This document shows positions 29,198 through 37,214 of a stretch of DNA of 64,000 nucleotides, in pieces; position 1 is the first letter of the stretch, and each line of letters opens with the position of its first letter. The translations under genes were made by a program, and so were the position numbers. This DNA is from Actinomycetospora succinea (GTDB taxonomy: Bacteria > Actinomycetota > Actinomycetes > Mycobacteriales > Pseudonocardiaceae), in assembly GCF_004363095.1 (NCBI RefSeq), contig NZ_SNYO01000001.1, positions 248,001 through 312,000 on the forward strand, given 5' to 3'. Below the pieces are notes generated by a model, which did not search any database, had not been told where the DNA came from, and saw nothing but the letters and a program-made list of their open reading frames with translations.

Positions 29198-29971
29198 TCA
29201 CAGCTCCCGCGTCCAGGTGCCCAGCCGCCGCGCCACGGCGTAGAGCTCGTCGATCTCGTCGTCGGCCAGCACCGCGGGCAGGGCCGTGATCAGCCGCGGG
29301 AGCCCGGCCGGCGTCGCGACGAGGACGCCCTCCGGGGTCGACCCGCCCGGCGCGGTGGTCACCGACGCGGCGACGACGGCGAGGGCGCCCGTCGCGGGCG
29401 GCGCCACCCCGGGGTCGTCGCTCCGCGCGGCCCCGAGGAGCCGTCCGGCGCGCTCGGCCTCGGCCCGTATGCGGGGCACGTGGTCGACGGGCTCGCGGTC
29501 GACGGTCATCCGGTCGCCGTCGACGCGCACGGCCCGCCCGTGGTGGTGCTCGGTGTTCACGACGACCAGGCCCGGCGGGCCGAGCAGGACGTGGTCGAGG
29601 TCGCCGTGCCCCGGCCCCGTCGGCACGGCGTGCAGCACCCGCCACGGCGGGCGGCGCTGCGCGAGCGGGCCCGCCTCGGTCATCCCGCGCAACGCCTCCG
29701 CGAGCCGCACCTCGCCCTCGGCGCCCGCCGGCCAGGACCGCCCGCTCCGGTCGTCGGCCGGACCCGGCGTCCGCGCGGCGAGGTCCTGGTCCTCGTCAGC
29801 AGGTGGAGGACCAGCCGGAGCCGGCACCGGCAACCACCGCGCGAGTTCCGGCATCCCGGGCCGCGGGGCGTACCAGCGTTTCGCCCGCCAGTCCCACTGC
29901 GCGCCGGCGGCCTTGGCGTCGTCCTTCTCCCCGAACGGCACGTCCAGCCACGGCTGCTGCTCGCGGACCAT
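29198..29971 (-). CDS. DUF5710-NERD domain fusion protein
   Basis: A 257-residue protein with two recognisable parts. Residues 8-36 (WLDVPFGEKDDAKAAGAQWD, then RAKRWYAP) match the DUF5710 motif, a short module found in primase-like and mobile-element proteins. From about residue 80 a nuclease-related NERD domain follows: GAEGEVRLAEALR, then the core GHGDLDHVLLGPPGLVVVNTE with the Asp and Glu expected in restriction-endonuclease-like folds. The usual Lys after Glu (ExK) is not obvious (NTEHHHG), so catalysis is uncertain. It probably acts on nucleic acid, but no substrate is known. Upstream gene on the same strand is the photolyase-like gene, 36 bases away. Confidence 0.72.
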   Translation of the reverse strand: MVREQQPWLDVPFGEKDDAKAAGAQWDWRAKRWYAPRPGMPELARWLPVPAPAGPPPADEDQDLAARTPGPADDRSGRSWPAGAEGEVRLAEALRGMTEAGPLAQRRPPWRVLHAVPTGPGHGDLDHVLLGPPGLVVVNTEHHHGRAVRVDGDRMTVDREPVDHVPRIRAEAERAGRLLGAARSDDPGVAPPATGALAVVAASVTTAPGGSTPEGVLVATPAGLPRLITALPAVLADDEIDELYAVARRLGTWTREL

Positions 29972-30007
29972 GGCTCACCCTGGCACGAGACCCGGACACA
30001 GGGCCGC

Positions 30008-31246
30008 TCACCGGTCCGGCTGCGCCGGCATCCCCTTGCGCCAGGCCGTGAACGACTGCATCCGCCCGGCGCGCGGCCGGAAGAGCCACGGGTACGGGTG
30101 CACGACGGCCGGCTCGAGCTCGGCGGCGCGCCGCCGGAAGCCGGGCACCGGCGCGAAGGTCACGGCGAGGCGGCGCCCGGCGAGCTCGTCGGCCACCCGC
30201 CCGCGGTGGATCTCGACGGGCCGCCGGGTCGCGAGGTCGGCCAGCGTCTCGGCGAGGAACACCAGCCGCTTGCCCGAGAGCGTCAGCCGCCGCAGCAACG
30301 GCTCGTCGAAGCAGAACACCGCCGGGACGTCGGGGTGCGCGGCCAGGGCAGGGTCGGCGTCGCCGAGCGACTCCGCGGTCAGCCACACGGCGTCGACCTC
30401 CCCCGACGGCGACGACTCCGGCCCCGCGGTCACCGCCGGGTCGGGGTCGCCGCGCAGCAGGTCCGAGATCGGGGCCCGGGTGGTGCGCTCGTCCGCCGGC
30501 CACGACGCCACCGGGCACGCGTCGCGCAGCGCGCACCCGCGGCACAGGGACGGCGCCCGCTTCTGCACCTGCCACCGCGAGAACGCGTAGGCCTTCCCGT
30601 TGCCCGCGCCCGTCGTCCACTGCCAGTTCAGGCGGTTGGCGGCCCGGGAGCCGTCGAGGAGGTGGGTGAAGAACGCCTCCTCGCCGTCGCGCCAGCGGGC
30701 GCCGGCGCGCACGGTCCACTGGCTGGCCAGCCACATCCGCGTCTGGTTCACCAGCCAGCCGTCGGTGTGGAGCTCCTCGAGGGTCGCGTCCATGCACGCC
30801 ATGTCCCGCGGCCACGGCTCGTCCCACGGCTCCGGCGGTGACGGCGGGTGGGCGCGCAGCTCCTCGCGCAGCGCGGGCTCGCCGTCGCGGCCGAAGCGGG
30901 CGTAGAGGTGCCGGGTGAACTCCTGCCAGGTCAGCTCGTCGCGGTACTTGCGGCGGTCGTTCGCCGGCGCGTCGGCGACGTGGTCCCACAGCGCGGGCAG
31001 GCCGACGAGCTGGTAGCGGATGTACGGCGACATCCGCGAGGCCCCGCGCCGCGACTCGGGCAGCACCTGGTTGCGACGGCCCGCGTAGCCGGTGACGTCG
31101 AGCGCGGCCAGCGCCGCGTCGGCCGCGGTCTGCCCGCCGCGGAACGAGCGCGACGCGGCAGGGGTGTCGCACGCGAGGTCGGCGAGGTGCTCGCGGACGA
31201 ACGCCACCGCGGCGTCGGGGCCCGGCGCGGGCACGGGGAGCTGCAT
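30008..31246 (-). CDS. Photolyase/cryptochrome-like protein with reversed domain order
   Basis: A 412-residue flavoprotein candidate. Residues 1-250 match the FAD-binding domain that is normally C-terminal: GRRNQVLPESRRGASRMSPY, DELTWQEFTRHLYARFG, DGWLVNQTRMWLAS, and LLDGSRAANRLNWQWTTGAG. Residues 285-405 match the alpha/beta antenna domain that is normally N-terminal (VDAVWLTAESLGD, FCFDEPLLRRLTLSGKRLVF, VPGFRRRAAELEPAVVHPYP). Cys151, Cys235, Cys238 and Cys244 are placed like the four ligands of the iron-sulfur bacterial cryptochromes/photolyases (one before the GWxxNxxRM helix, then CxxC and a close fourth). The likely role is DNA repair or light sensing. ATG 31246 is chosen; a TTG at 31273 is possible. 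Confidence 0.75.
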   Translation of the reverse strand: MQLPVPAPGPDAAVAFVREHLADLACDTPAASRSFRGGQTAADAALAALDVTGYAGRRNQVLPESRRGASRMSPYIRYQLVGLPALWDHVADAPANDRRKYRDELTWQEFTRHLYARFGRDGEPALREELRAHPPSPPEPWDEPWPRDMACMDATLEELHTDGWLVNQTRMWLASQWTVRAGARWRDGEEAFFTHLLDGSRAANRLNWQWTTGAGNGKAYAFSRWQVQKRAPSLCRGCALRDACPVASWPADERTTRAPISDLLRGDPDPAVTAGPESSPSGEVDAVWLTAESLGDADPALAAHPDVPAVFCFDEPLLRRLTLSGKRLVFLAETLADLATRRPVEIHRGRVADELAGRRLAVTFAPVPGFRRRAAELEPAVVHPYPWLFRPRAGRMQSFTAWRKGMPAQPDR

Positions 31247-31283
31247 CCACCAGCGGTACCCCGTCGTGGGCAATCATGCGCGG

Positions 31284-31877
31284 GTGACCATCGACCACCT
31301 CCTCGACGCCGCCCGCGCCGACGGACGCCGCCGCCTGCTCGGGATCGTCGGCGGCCCCGGCGCGGGCAAGTCCACGCTCGCGGCGTCGCTCGCGGGCCCC
31401 GGCGTCGCGGTGGTCGGGATGGACGGCTGGCACCTCGCGAACTCCGTCCTCGACCGCCTGGGCCGCCGCGACCGCAAGGGCGCCCCCGACACCTTCGACG
31501 CCGCGGGCTACGTCGCCTTCCTCGACCGCGTCCGCTCGCGGGAGACGACGGTGTGGGCGCCCGAGTTCCGCCGCGAGGTCGAGGAGCCGATCGCCGGGGC
31601 GCTCGAGGTCCCGCCCGACGCCCTCGTCGTCGTCACCGAGGGCAACTACCTGCTGCTCGACGACCCGCCCTGGGACGGCATCAGGGCGCTGCTCGACGAG
31701 GCGTGGTTCGTCGCGCCCGACGAGGACGTGCGCCGCGCCCGGCTCGTCGCGCGCCACGAGCACCACGGCCGCAGCCACGCGGAGGCCGTCGCCCGCGCGG
31801 ACGGCAGCGACGCCGCGAACGCCCGGGTCATCGCTGCCACCGCACACCGGGCCGACCGCGTCGTCGAGAGCGGCTGA
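31284..31877 (+). CDS. Nucleoside/nucleotide kinase family P-loop protein
   Basis: A 197-residue P-loop kinase of the uridine kinase/pantothenate kinase-like superfamily. Walker A is GIVGGPGAGKSTLAASL; VVGMDGWHLANSVLDRLGRRDRKGAPDTFDAAG carries the usual substrate Asp and the RKGAPxTFD signature of this subfamily; VVVTEGNYLLLDDPPW and the lid RARLVARHEHHGRS complete it. Members include fructose- and pantothenate-type kinases, so the substrate is open. GTG 31284 is the only reasonable start. It is divergent from the photolyase-like gene with 37 bases between starts. Confidence 0.85.
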   Translation: MTIDHLLDAARADGRRRLLGIVGGPGAGKSTLAASLAGPGVAVVGMDGWHLANSVLDRLGRRDRKGAPDTFDAAGYVAFLDRVRSRETTVWAPEFRREVEEPIAGALEVPPDALVVVTEGNYLLLDDPPWDGIRALLDEAWFVAPDEDVRRARLVARHEHHGRSHAEAVARADGSDAANARVIAATAHRADRVVESG

Positions 31878-31944
31878 CCACCCGTCGGGACCAACCCCGA
31901 CCACGTTCGGTGGTGCCTCCTCCGACGAACCAGGGCCATCCTGC

Positions 31945-31960
31945 TGTGACTCGCGACACA
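31945..31960. promoter_or_regulatory. CRP/FNR-like palindrome
   Basis: TGTGACTCGCGACACA matches TGTGA-N6-TCACA with one change and sits within a larger CTGTG/CACAG dyad (31944-31961). It lies 14 bases upstream of the SnoaL-like start at 31975, a position more suited to repression than activation. Confidence 0.4.
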
Positions 31961-31974
31961 GAAGGGGCACGGCC

Positions 31975-32400
31975 ATGGGGATCGACGAGCTCGCGCGCCA
32001 GACCATCGACAACTTCAACCGCGCCGACTGGGACGCCATGCGGGCGATGATGGGACCGGATTCGGTCTACGAGGAGCCCGCCACCGGCCGCGTCCTCACC
32101 GGCGCCGACGACATCCTCACCGCTCTGCGCGACTGGCGCACCGGCGTCCCGGACTGCACCGGCGAGGTCGTCCGGATCGTCACCGACGGCGACCTGGCCG
32201 TCCTCGAGCTCGTCTGGCGCGGCACCCAGTCCGGGCCGCTCTCCGCGGGCGCCACGACGATCCCGCCGACCGGGCGCGCCTTCACGTCGTGGGCGTCGAT
32301 GTGGCAGACCTGGCGCGACGACAAGCTCGTCGCGAACCGCCACCACCAGGACATGCTCGGCATGCTCGTCCAGCTCGGCGTGGTCCCGGCGCCCGCCTAA
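31975..32400 (+). CDS. Nuclear transport factor 2 / SnoaL-like protein
   Basis: A 141-residue cone-fold protein. IDELARQTIDNFNRADWDAM, VYEEPATGRVLTGADDI and the strand pattern around VVRIVTDGDLAVLELVWRGT are typical of the SnoaL-like polyketide cyclase/NTF2 group (ester cyclase type). No catalytic assignment is possible; many members are orphan hydrolases or isomerases. ATG 31975 has AAGGGG upstream. The stop overlaps that of the convergent CDF gene by three bases. A CRP-like palindrome precedes it. Confidence 0.85.
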   Translation: MGIDELARQTIDNFNRADWDAMRAMMGPDSVYEEPATGRVLTGADDILTALRDWRTGVPDCTGEVVRIVTDGDLAVLELVWRGTQSGPLSAGATTIPPTGRAFTSWASMWQTWRDDKLVANRHHQDMLGMLVQLGVVPAPA

Positions 32401-33419
32401 CGAGCGTCGTGCTCGCGCTGCCAGGTGGCCAGCAGGGTGCCGTAGCGCTCGAGCACGGCGGCGCGCATGTCCGGGTCGGTGCGCGGCACGGGCTCGATGA
32501 AGACCTGGTCGAGGTCGGGGAACCGGTCGTGCAGCTCGTCGTCGAGCCGCACGCACGCGCGTTCGAGGTCGGCGGCCGTGAGGGTGTCGACGAAGTCGAC
32601 GCGCGCGCAGAGCAGGACGCTGTCGGTGCCGGTGAGCATCGACTGCAGGTCGACGACCGTGTCGACCTCGGGGGCGTCGGCCAGGTGGTCGAACACCGCC
32701 CGCAGCACCCGCGGCTCCGCGGACCGGCCGATCAGCAGGTTCTTGTTCGTGCGCCCGAGTGCGTAGGCGACGAACACCAGCAGCAGGCCGATCATGATCG
32801 ACGCGACGCCGTCCCACACCGAGGAGCCGGTCAGCTGGTGCAGGCCGACGCCGAGCGCCGCGAAGACCAGGCCCACGAGCGCCGCGGAGTCCTCGAACAG
32901 CACGCTCTTGACCGTCGGGTCGTCGGACAGCCGCAGGTAGCGCACGAGCGAGAGCCGCAGCTCGCGCTTCTCCCGCCACACCTGCCGCACGGCCTGCTGC
33001 CACGACGTGCCCTCGATGAGGAACGACAGGAGCAGCACCCCGTACGCGACCCAGGCGTACTGCTCCTCGGCGGGGTCGCGGGGGTGCTCGACGATCGTCC
33101 GGATGCCCTCGATGATCGAGTAGGCGGCGCCGGTGACGAACACGGAGACCGCCGCGATCATCGCCCAGAAGAAGCGCTCCTTGCCGTAGCCGAAGGGGTG
33201 GCTGCGGTCCGGACGGCGCCCGGAGCGGCGCAGCGCGGTGACGAGGAAGACCTCGGTGGTGGTGTCGGCGACCGAGTGCGCCGCCTCCGCGAGCATCGCC
33301 GACGAGCCGGTGAGCAGCCCGGCGACCAGCTTGAGCACGCCGACCAGCACGTTCGACGCCAGCGCGAGCAGGACGGTGAGCGTGGACTCCCCACCGGTGG
33401 AGCCCTCGTCCTCGCTCAC
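32397..33419 (-). CDS. Cation diffusion facilitator (CDF) family transporter
   Basis: A 340-residue metal-efflux protein and paralogue of the gene at 4754-5713. The membrane part holds LTGSSAMLAEAAHSVADTTTE with the HxxxD metal site, HPFGYGKERFFWAMIAAVSVF and YSIIEGIRTIVEHP; a long cytoplasmic insertion (WREKRELRLSLVRYLRLSDD) and the dimerisation domain (VDTVVDLQSMLTGTDSVLLC) follow. GTG 33419 overlaps the rsgA stop by four bases and uses GGGAGA in the end of rsgA as ribosome site, so the two are translationally coupled. The metal is unknown. The rsgA-to-transporter coupling is unusual and may simply be operon packing. Confidence 0.9.
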   Translation of the reverse strand: MSEDEGSTGGESTLTVLLALASNVLVGVLKLVAGLLTGSSAMLAEAAHSVADTTTEVFLVTALRRSGRRPDRSHPFGYGKERFFWAMIAAVSVFVTGAAYSIIEGIRTIVEHPRDPAEEQYAWVAYGVLLLSFLIEGTSWQQAVRQVWREKRELRLSLVRYLRLSDDPTVKSVLFEDSAALVGLVFAALGVGLHQLTGSSVWDGVASIMIGLLLVFVAYALGRTNKNLLIGRSAEPRVLRAVFDHLADAPEVDTVVDLQSMLTGTDSVLLCARVDFVDTLTAADLERACVRLDDELHDRFPDLDQVFIEPVPRTDPDMRAAVLERYGTLLATWQREHDAR

Positions 33420-34441
33420 GTCTCCCACGCCGGCGTGCGGAGTGCCTCCAGCACCCGGCGCAGCGCCTCCTTGCGGGCGGGGGAGAGGCGGCCGGCCGCG
33501 ACCTCCGCGTCCAGCGCGCACTCCGGGTCGGCCGGCGGACCGAGGTGCCCGCAGCCCCGCGGGCACTCCTCGATCGCCGCGGCCAGGTCGCCGAACGCCG
33601 CCACGACGTCGTCCGGGGCGATGTGGGCCAGTCCGAAGGACCGGATGCCCGGGGTGTCGATCACCCAGCCGTCGAGGTCCGGCAGGGCCAGGGCCACCGC
33701 CGACGTCGACGTGTGCCGCCCCTTGCCGACCCCGGAGACCTCGCCGACCGCCCGGTCGGCATCCGGGACCAGCTGGTTGACCAGCGTCGACTTGCCCACC
33801 CCGGAGTGCCCGATGAGCGCCGACACCCGGCCTGCGACGACCTCGCGCAGCGCGGCGGGGTCCTCGTCGGCGCGGGTGACGACGACGGTGAGGTCGAGGG
33901 CGGCGTAGTTGGCGGCGAACTCGTCGGGGTCGGCGAGGTCGGCCTTCGTCAGGCAGAGCACCGGCTCCAGCCCGCCCGCGTAGGCGGCGACCAGGGCGCG
34001 GTCGACGAAGCCGGTGCGCGGGACCGGGTCCGCCAGCGCCGTGACGATCACCAGGTGCGAGGCGTTGGCGACGACCACCCGCTCGTAGGGGTCGGTGTCG
34101 TCGGCGGTCCGGCGCAGGACGCTCGAGCGCTCGGCGACCCGCACGATCCGCGCGAGCGCGTCCTCGCCACCGGAGACGTCCCCGACGAGCCCGACCTGGT
34201 CGCCGACGACGACGGGCGTGCGCCCCAGCTCGCGGGCCCGCATGGCGACGACGCGCAGCTCCGGGTCGTCGTCCGGGGCGCACGTCCACCGCCCGCGGTC
34301 GACCCCGACGACCATCGCCTCCGTTGCGTCGGCGTGCTCGGGGCGGCGCTTGCTGCGCGGGCGCGTGCCCCGGCCGGGCCGGATCCGGACGTCGGACTCG
34401 TCGAGCCGGGACGCCGCGCCCCGCCCGCCGCCGCGTGTCAC
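33416..34441 (-). CDS. rsgA: Ribosome small subunit-dependent GTPase A
   Basis: Late 30S assembly GTPase, 341 residues. The circularly permuted order of GTPase motifs is clear: G4 LTKAD comes first, then G1 GHSGVGKSTLVNQL (about residue 210), then G3 DTPGIRSFG. An OB-fold precedes them and the zinc finger ends the protein (CPRGCGHLGPPADPEC with the C-C-H-C ligands). The basic N-terminus (RIRPGRGTRPRSKRR) is common in actinobacteria. The GTG at 34441 lies 10 bases after the aroA stop, so aroA-rsgA-CDF form an operon; aroA-rsgA adjacency is also seen in M. tuberculosis. Confidence 0.95.
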   Translation of the reverse strand: MTRGGGRGAASRLDESDVRIRPGRGTRPRSKRRPEHADATEAMVVGVDRGRWTCAPDDDPELRVVAMRARELGRTPVVVGDQVGLVGDVSGGEDALARIVRVAERSSVLRRTADDTDPYERVVVANASHLVIVTALADPVPRTGFVDRALVAAYAGGLEPVLCLTKADLADPDEFAANYAALDLTVVVTRADEDPAALREVVAGRVSALIGHSGVGKSTLVNQLVPDADRAVGEVSGVGKGRHTSTSAVALALPDLDGWVIDTPGIRSFGLAHIAPDDVVAAFGDLAAAIEECPRGCGHLGPPADPECALDAEVAAGRLSPARKEALRRVLEALRTPAWET

Positions 34442-34451
34442 CCTCCCGGCC

Positions 34452-35765
34452 TCAGACCCCGACCCCGGCGCCGACGAGCTCGGGCCAGTCGGTGGCGAAG
34501 TCGGGGAGGGTCTTCGTGGTCGCGGCGACGTCGTCGATCGTCACGCCGGGCACGACGAGCCCGACGATCGCGCCGGCGGTGGCCATCCGGTGGTCGGCGT
34601 AGGCCCGCCAGGGCCGCGTCGGCGCGCCGAGCGGCGCCGGGGCGATCTCCAGCCCGTCCTCGGTCTCGGCGACGCGCGCGCCGACGGTGCCGAGCTCGGC
34701 GACGAGGGCGGCCAGGCGGTCGGTCTCGTGCCCGCGGATGTGCGCGACCCCGCGCAGCCGCGACGACGCCCCGTCCCGCGCGGCGAGTGCGGCCAGGGCG
34801 GCGACGGTGGGCGTCAGCTCGCTGACCTCGTGCAGGTCGACGTCGACGCCGGTCAGCCGGTCGGGCCCGCGCACGGTCAGGCCCTCGGCGGTCAGCGTGA
34901 CCTGCGCGCCGAACGCCTCCAGCACGCGGCGCACCACGCCGCCGGGCTGCAGGTCGGTGTCGGGCCAGCCGGCGATCGTCACCTCGCCCGCCGTGGCCAC
35001 CGCGGCGGCCAGGTACACGGCGGCCCCGGACAGGTCGGGCTCGACGTCGATGTCCGCGGGGGCGGTGACGGGACCGGGGGCGACGTGCCAGCGCGCCGCG
35101 TCCTCGGCGACCGTCACGCCCGCGGAGCGCAGCATCGCCACGGTCATCGCGACGTGCGGCAGCGACGGGACGCCGCGCGCGCCGGAGTGGGTGACGGTGA
35201 CCCCGCGCGCGTAGCGGGCGCCCGAGAGCAGCAGGCCCGAGACGAACTGGCTCGAGGCCGACGCGTCCACGGTGACCTCGCCGCCGACCGGGTGCGGACC
35301 GCCCGCCACGGTCAGCGGCAGCGCCTCGCCGGTGACCGCCACGCCCAGCCCGCGCAGGCCCTCGACGATCCCGCCCATCGGCCGCTCGCGGGCGCGCGGG
35401 TCGCCGTCGAGCACCACGGGATCGTCGGCGAGCGCGGCCAGCGGCGGGACGAAGCGCATCACCGTGCCCGCGAGGCCGCAGTCGACGTGCGCGGCGCGGA
35501 AGGTCGCCGGGGCGGTGATGGCGATGTCGAGGGTGCCGGCGCGGCCCTCGGAGGTCGTCACGTCGGCGCCGAGCGCCTCCAGGGCGCCCGCCATCAGGGT
35601 CGTGTCGCGCGAGCGGGCGGCGCCCCGGACGCGGCGGGTGACGCCGTCGGTGCCGAGGGCGGCGAGCACCAGCGCCCGGTTGGTGACCGACTTCGACCCG
35701 GGCACCGACACCGTGCCCCGCACCGGCGCGTCGGCGGTCGGGGCGGCCCAGGGCTGATCGGTCAT
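34452..35765 (-). CDS. aroA: 3-phosphoshikimate 1-carboxyvinyltransferase (EPSP synthase)
   Basis: Sixth step of the shikimate pathway: joins phosphoenolpyruvate to shikimate-3-phosphate. The 437-residue protein has the family N-terminal motif VPGSKSVTNRALVLAALG (Lys25), the DCGLAGTVMRF loop, SSQFVSGLLLSG, the EPDLSGAAVYLAAA region and the closing ADHRMATAGAIVGL. GDPRARERPMGG lies between. Start ATG 35765 is supported by GAGAGGA eight bases upstream; the frame remains open to 35822 but lacks homology there. It leads the aroA-rsgA-CDF operon and is divergent from the SRAP gene. Confidence 0.95.
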   Translation of the reverse strand: MTDQPWAAPTADAPVRGTVSVPGSKSVTNRALVLAALGTDGVTRRVRGAARSRDTTLMAGALEALGADVTTSEGRAGTLDIAITAPATFRAAHVDCGLAGTVMRFVPPLAALADDPVVLDGDPRARERPMGGIVEGLRGLGVAVTGEALPLTVAGGPHPVGGEVTVDASASSQFVSGLLLSGARYARGVTVTHSGARGVPSLPHVAMTVAMLRSAGVTVAEDAARWHVAPGPVTAPADIDVEPDLSGAAVYLAAAVATAGEVTIAGWPDTDLQPGGVVRRVLEAFGAQVTLTAEGLTVRGPDRLTGVDVDLHEVSELTPTVAALAALAARDGASSRLRGVAHIRGHETDRLAALVAELGTVGARVAETEDGLEIAPAPLGAPTRPWRAYADHRMATAGAIVGLVVPGVTIDDVAATTKTLPDFATDWPELVGAGVGV

Positions 35766-35820
35766 GCGCACATCCTCTCGCGATCGCCGCCGTGTCGGAC
35801 CCCGGTGCCAGGATGGAGGC

Positions 35821-36603
35821 ATGTGCGGCCGCTACAGCCAGGCCAAGGACCCCGCCACCCTCGCCGAGGAGTTCGACGCCGTCGACGCCACCGACGGGGC
35901 GTGGCCGGGCCCCGAGTACAACGTCGCGCCCACCGAGACCGTGATCGGCGTGGTCGACCGGCACCCCCGCGACGCGAACGGGCAGGCCGACCCGCAGGCC
36001 CTCGAGCGCAGCCTGCGGGCCATGCGCTGGGGGCTGGTGCCGGGGTGGGCCGACGACCCGAAGGTCGGCAGCCGAATGATCAACGCGCGGTCCGACTCGC
36101 TGACCAGCAAGCCCGCGTTCCGCCGCGCGGTCAAGGGACGCCGCTGCCTGCTCCCCGCCGACGGCTGGTTCGAGTGGCAGAAGGACGGCCCCGGCGGGCG
36201 GAAGGTGCCGTACTTCATCACCCTGCCGGGCGGGAAGTCGCTCGCGTTCGCGGGGCTGTGGGAGACCTGGCGGCCCAAGGACGCGCCCAAGGACACCTCG
36301 CCGCTGATCAGCACCACCGTGGTCACCATCGACGCCGCCGGCCCGCTGGTCGACATCCACCACCGGATGCCGCTGGTGCTGCCCGCCGAGCGCTGGAAGG
36401 CCTGGCTCGACCCCGACAACGACGACCCCACCGACCTCCTCGAGCCGCCCCCGCCCGAGCTGCTCACGTCGTTCGAGCTGCGCCAGGTGTCCACCAAGGT
36501 CAACAACGTGAAGAACCACGGGCCGGAGCTCGTCGAGGAGAGCCACGACGAGCCCGAGCAGCAGGGCCTGGAGCTGGATCTCGACGTGCCCGCGACTCAA
36601 TGA
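35821..36603 (+). CDS. SOS response-associated peptidase (SRAP, YedK/HMCES type)
   Basis: Covalently traps abasic sites in single-stranded DNA through Cys2. The 260-residue protein starts MCGRYSQ as required, with the catalytic set Cys2, Asn88 (MINARSDSL), Glu118 (GWFEWQ) and His180 (DIHHRMP), and the conserved AMRWGLVPGWADDPK. The true start is ATG 35821 because Cys2 must follow Met1. CAGGAT ends six bases before it, compatible with a leaderless message. No LexA box is visible here. The stop overlaps the next gene. The same gene lies next to aroA in M. tuberculosis (Rv3226c). Confidence 0.95.
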   Translation: MCGRYSQAKDPATLAEEFDAVDATDGAWPGPEYNVAPTETVIGVVDRHPRDANGQADPQALERSLRAMRWGLVPGWADDPKVGSRMINARSDSLTSKPAFRRAVKGRRCLLPADGWFEWQKDGPGGRKVPYFITLPGGKSLAFAGLWETWRPKDAPKDTSPLISTTVVTIDAAGPLVDIHHRMPLVLPAERWKAWLDPDNDDPTDLLEPPPPELLTSFELRQVSTKVNNVKNHGPELVEESHDEPEQQGLELDLDVPATQ

Positions 36604-37214
36604 TCACGGTCGAGACCCCCCACGGCCCGGCGCAGGTCCAGCTCGACGAGCCCGACGGCGCGCCGCGCGGGCTGCTCGTGCTCGGCCACGGCGCCGGCGG
36701 GGGCATCGAGGCGCCCGACCTGCTCGGGGCGCGCTCCGCGGCCCGCGACGCCGGGCTCGCGGTCGCCCGCGTGCTCCAGCCCTACCGCGTGGCGAACCGC
36801 AAGGCCCCGCCGCCCGCGGCGCACCTCGACGCCGCCTGGGCCGCTGTGCTCGCGGCGCTCACCGAGCGGTTCCCGGACACCCCGCAGGTCCACGGCGGAC
36901 GCTCCTCGGGCGCGCGCGTCGCCTGCCGCGGGGCCGCGACGCTCGGCCCGGTCGCCGTCCTCGCGCTCGCGTTCCCGCTGCTGGCGCCGGCCCGCCGCGA
37001 CGGCACCCGGCCCGACCGCGGACCGGAGATCGACGCGGTCACGGTGCCCGTGCTGGCGGTCTCCGGCGAGCGCGACCGCTTCGGCATCCCGGAGCCGACG
37101 GCGACCCGCGAGGTCGTCGTCCTCGCGGGCGACCACTCGCTGAAGGCGCGCGGGCCGGTCGCCGCGGCGGTCGGCCCCTGGCTGGAGAGGGTGCTGGCGC
37201 GCGCGACCGTCTAG
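36600..37214 (+). CDS. Alpha/beta hydrolase (KANL3/Tex30-like)
   Basis: A 204-residue hydrolase-fold protein. LLVLGHGAGGGIEAPDLLGA near the N-terminus and VHGGRSSGARVACRGAA as nucleophile elbow (GGRSSGAR) mark the KANL3/Tex30-type family; VPVLAVSGERDRFGIP carries the acid and LAGDHSLKARG the histidine. An active serine hydrolase is likely but the substrate is unknown. ATG 36600 overlaps the SRAP stop, so the two are translated together. It converges on the TetR gene with overlapping stops (37211-37214). Confidence 0.87.
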   Translation: MITVETPHGPAQVQLDEPDGAPRGLLVLGHGAGGGIEAPDLLGARSAARDAGLAVARVLQPYRVANRKAPPPAAHLDAAWAAVLAALTERFPDTPQVHGGRSSGARVACRGAATLGPVAVLALAFPLLAPARRDGTRPDRGPEIDAVTVPVLAVSGERDRFGIPEPTATREVVVLAGDHSLKARGPVAAAVGPWLERVLARATV

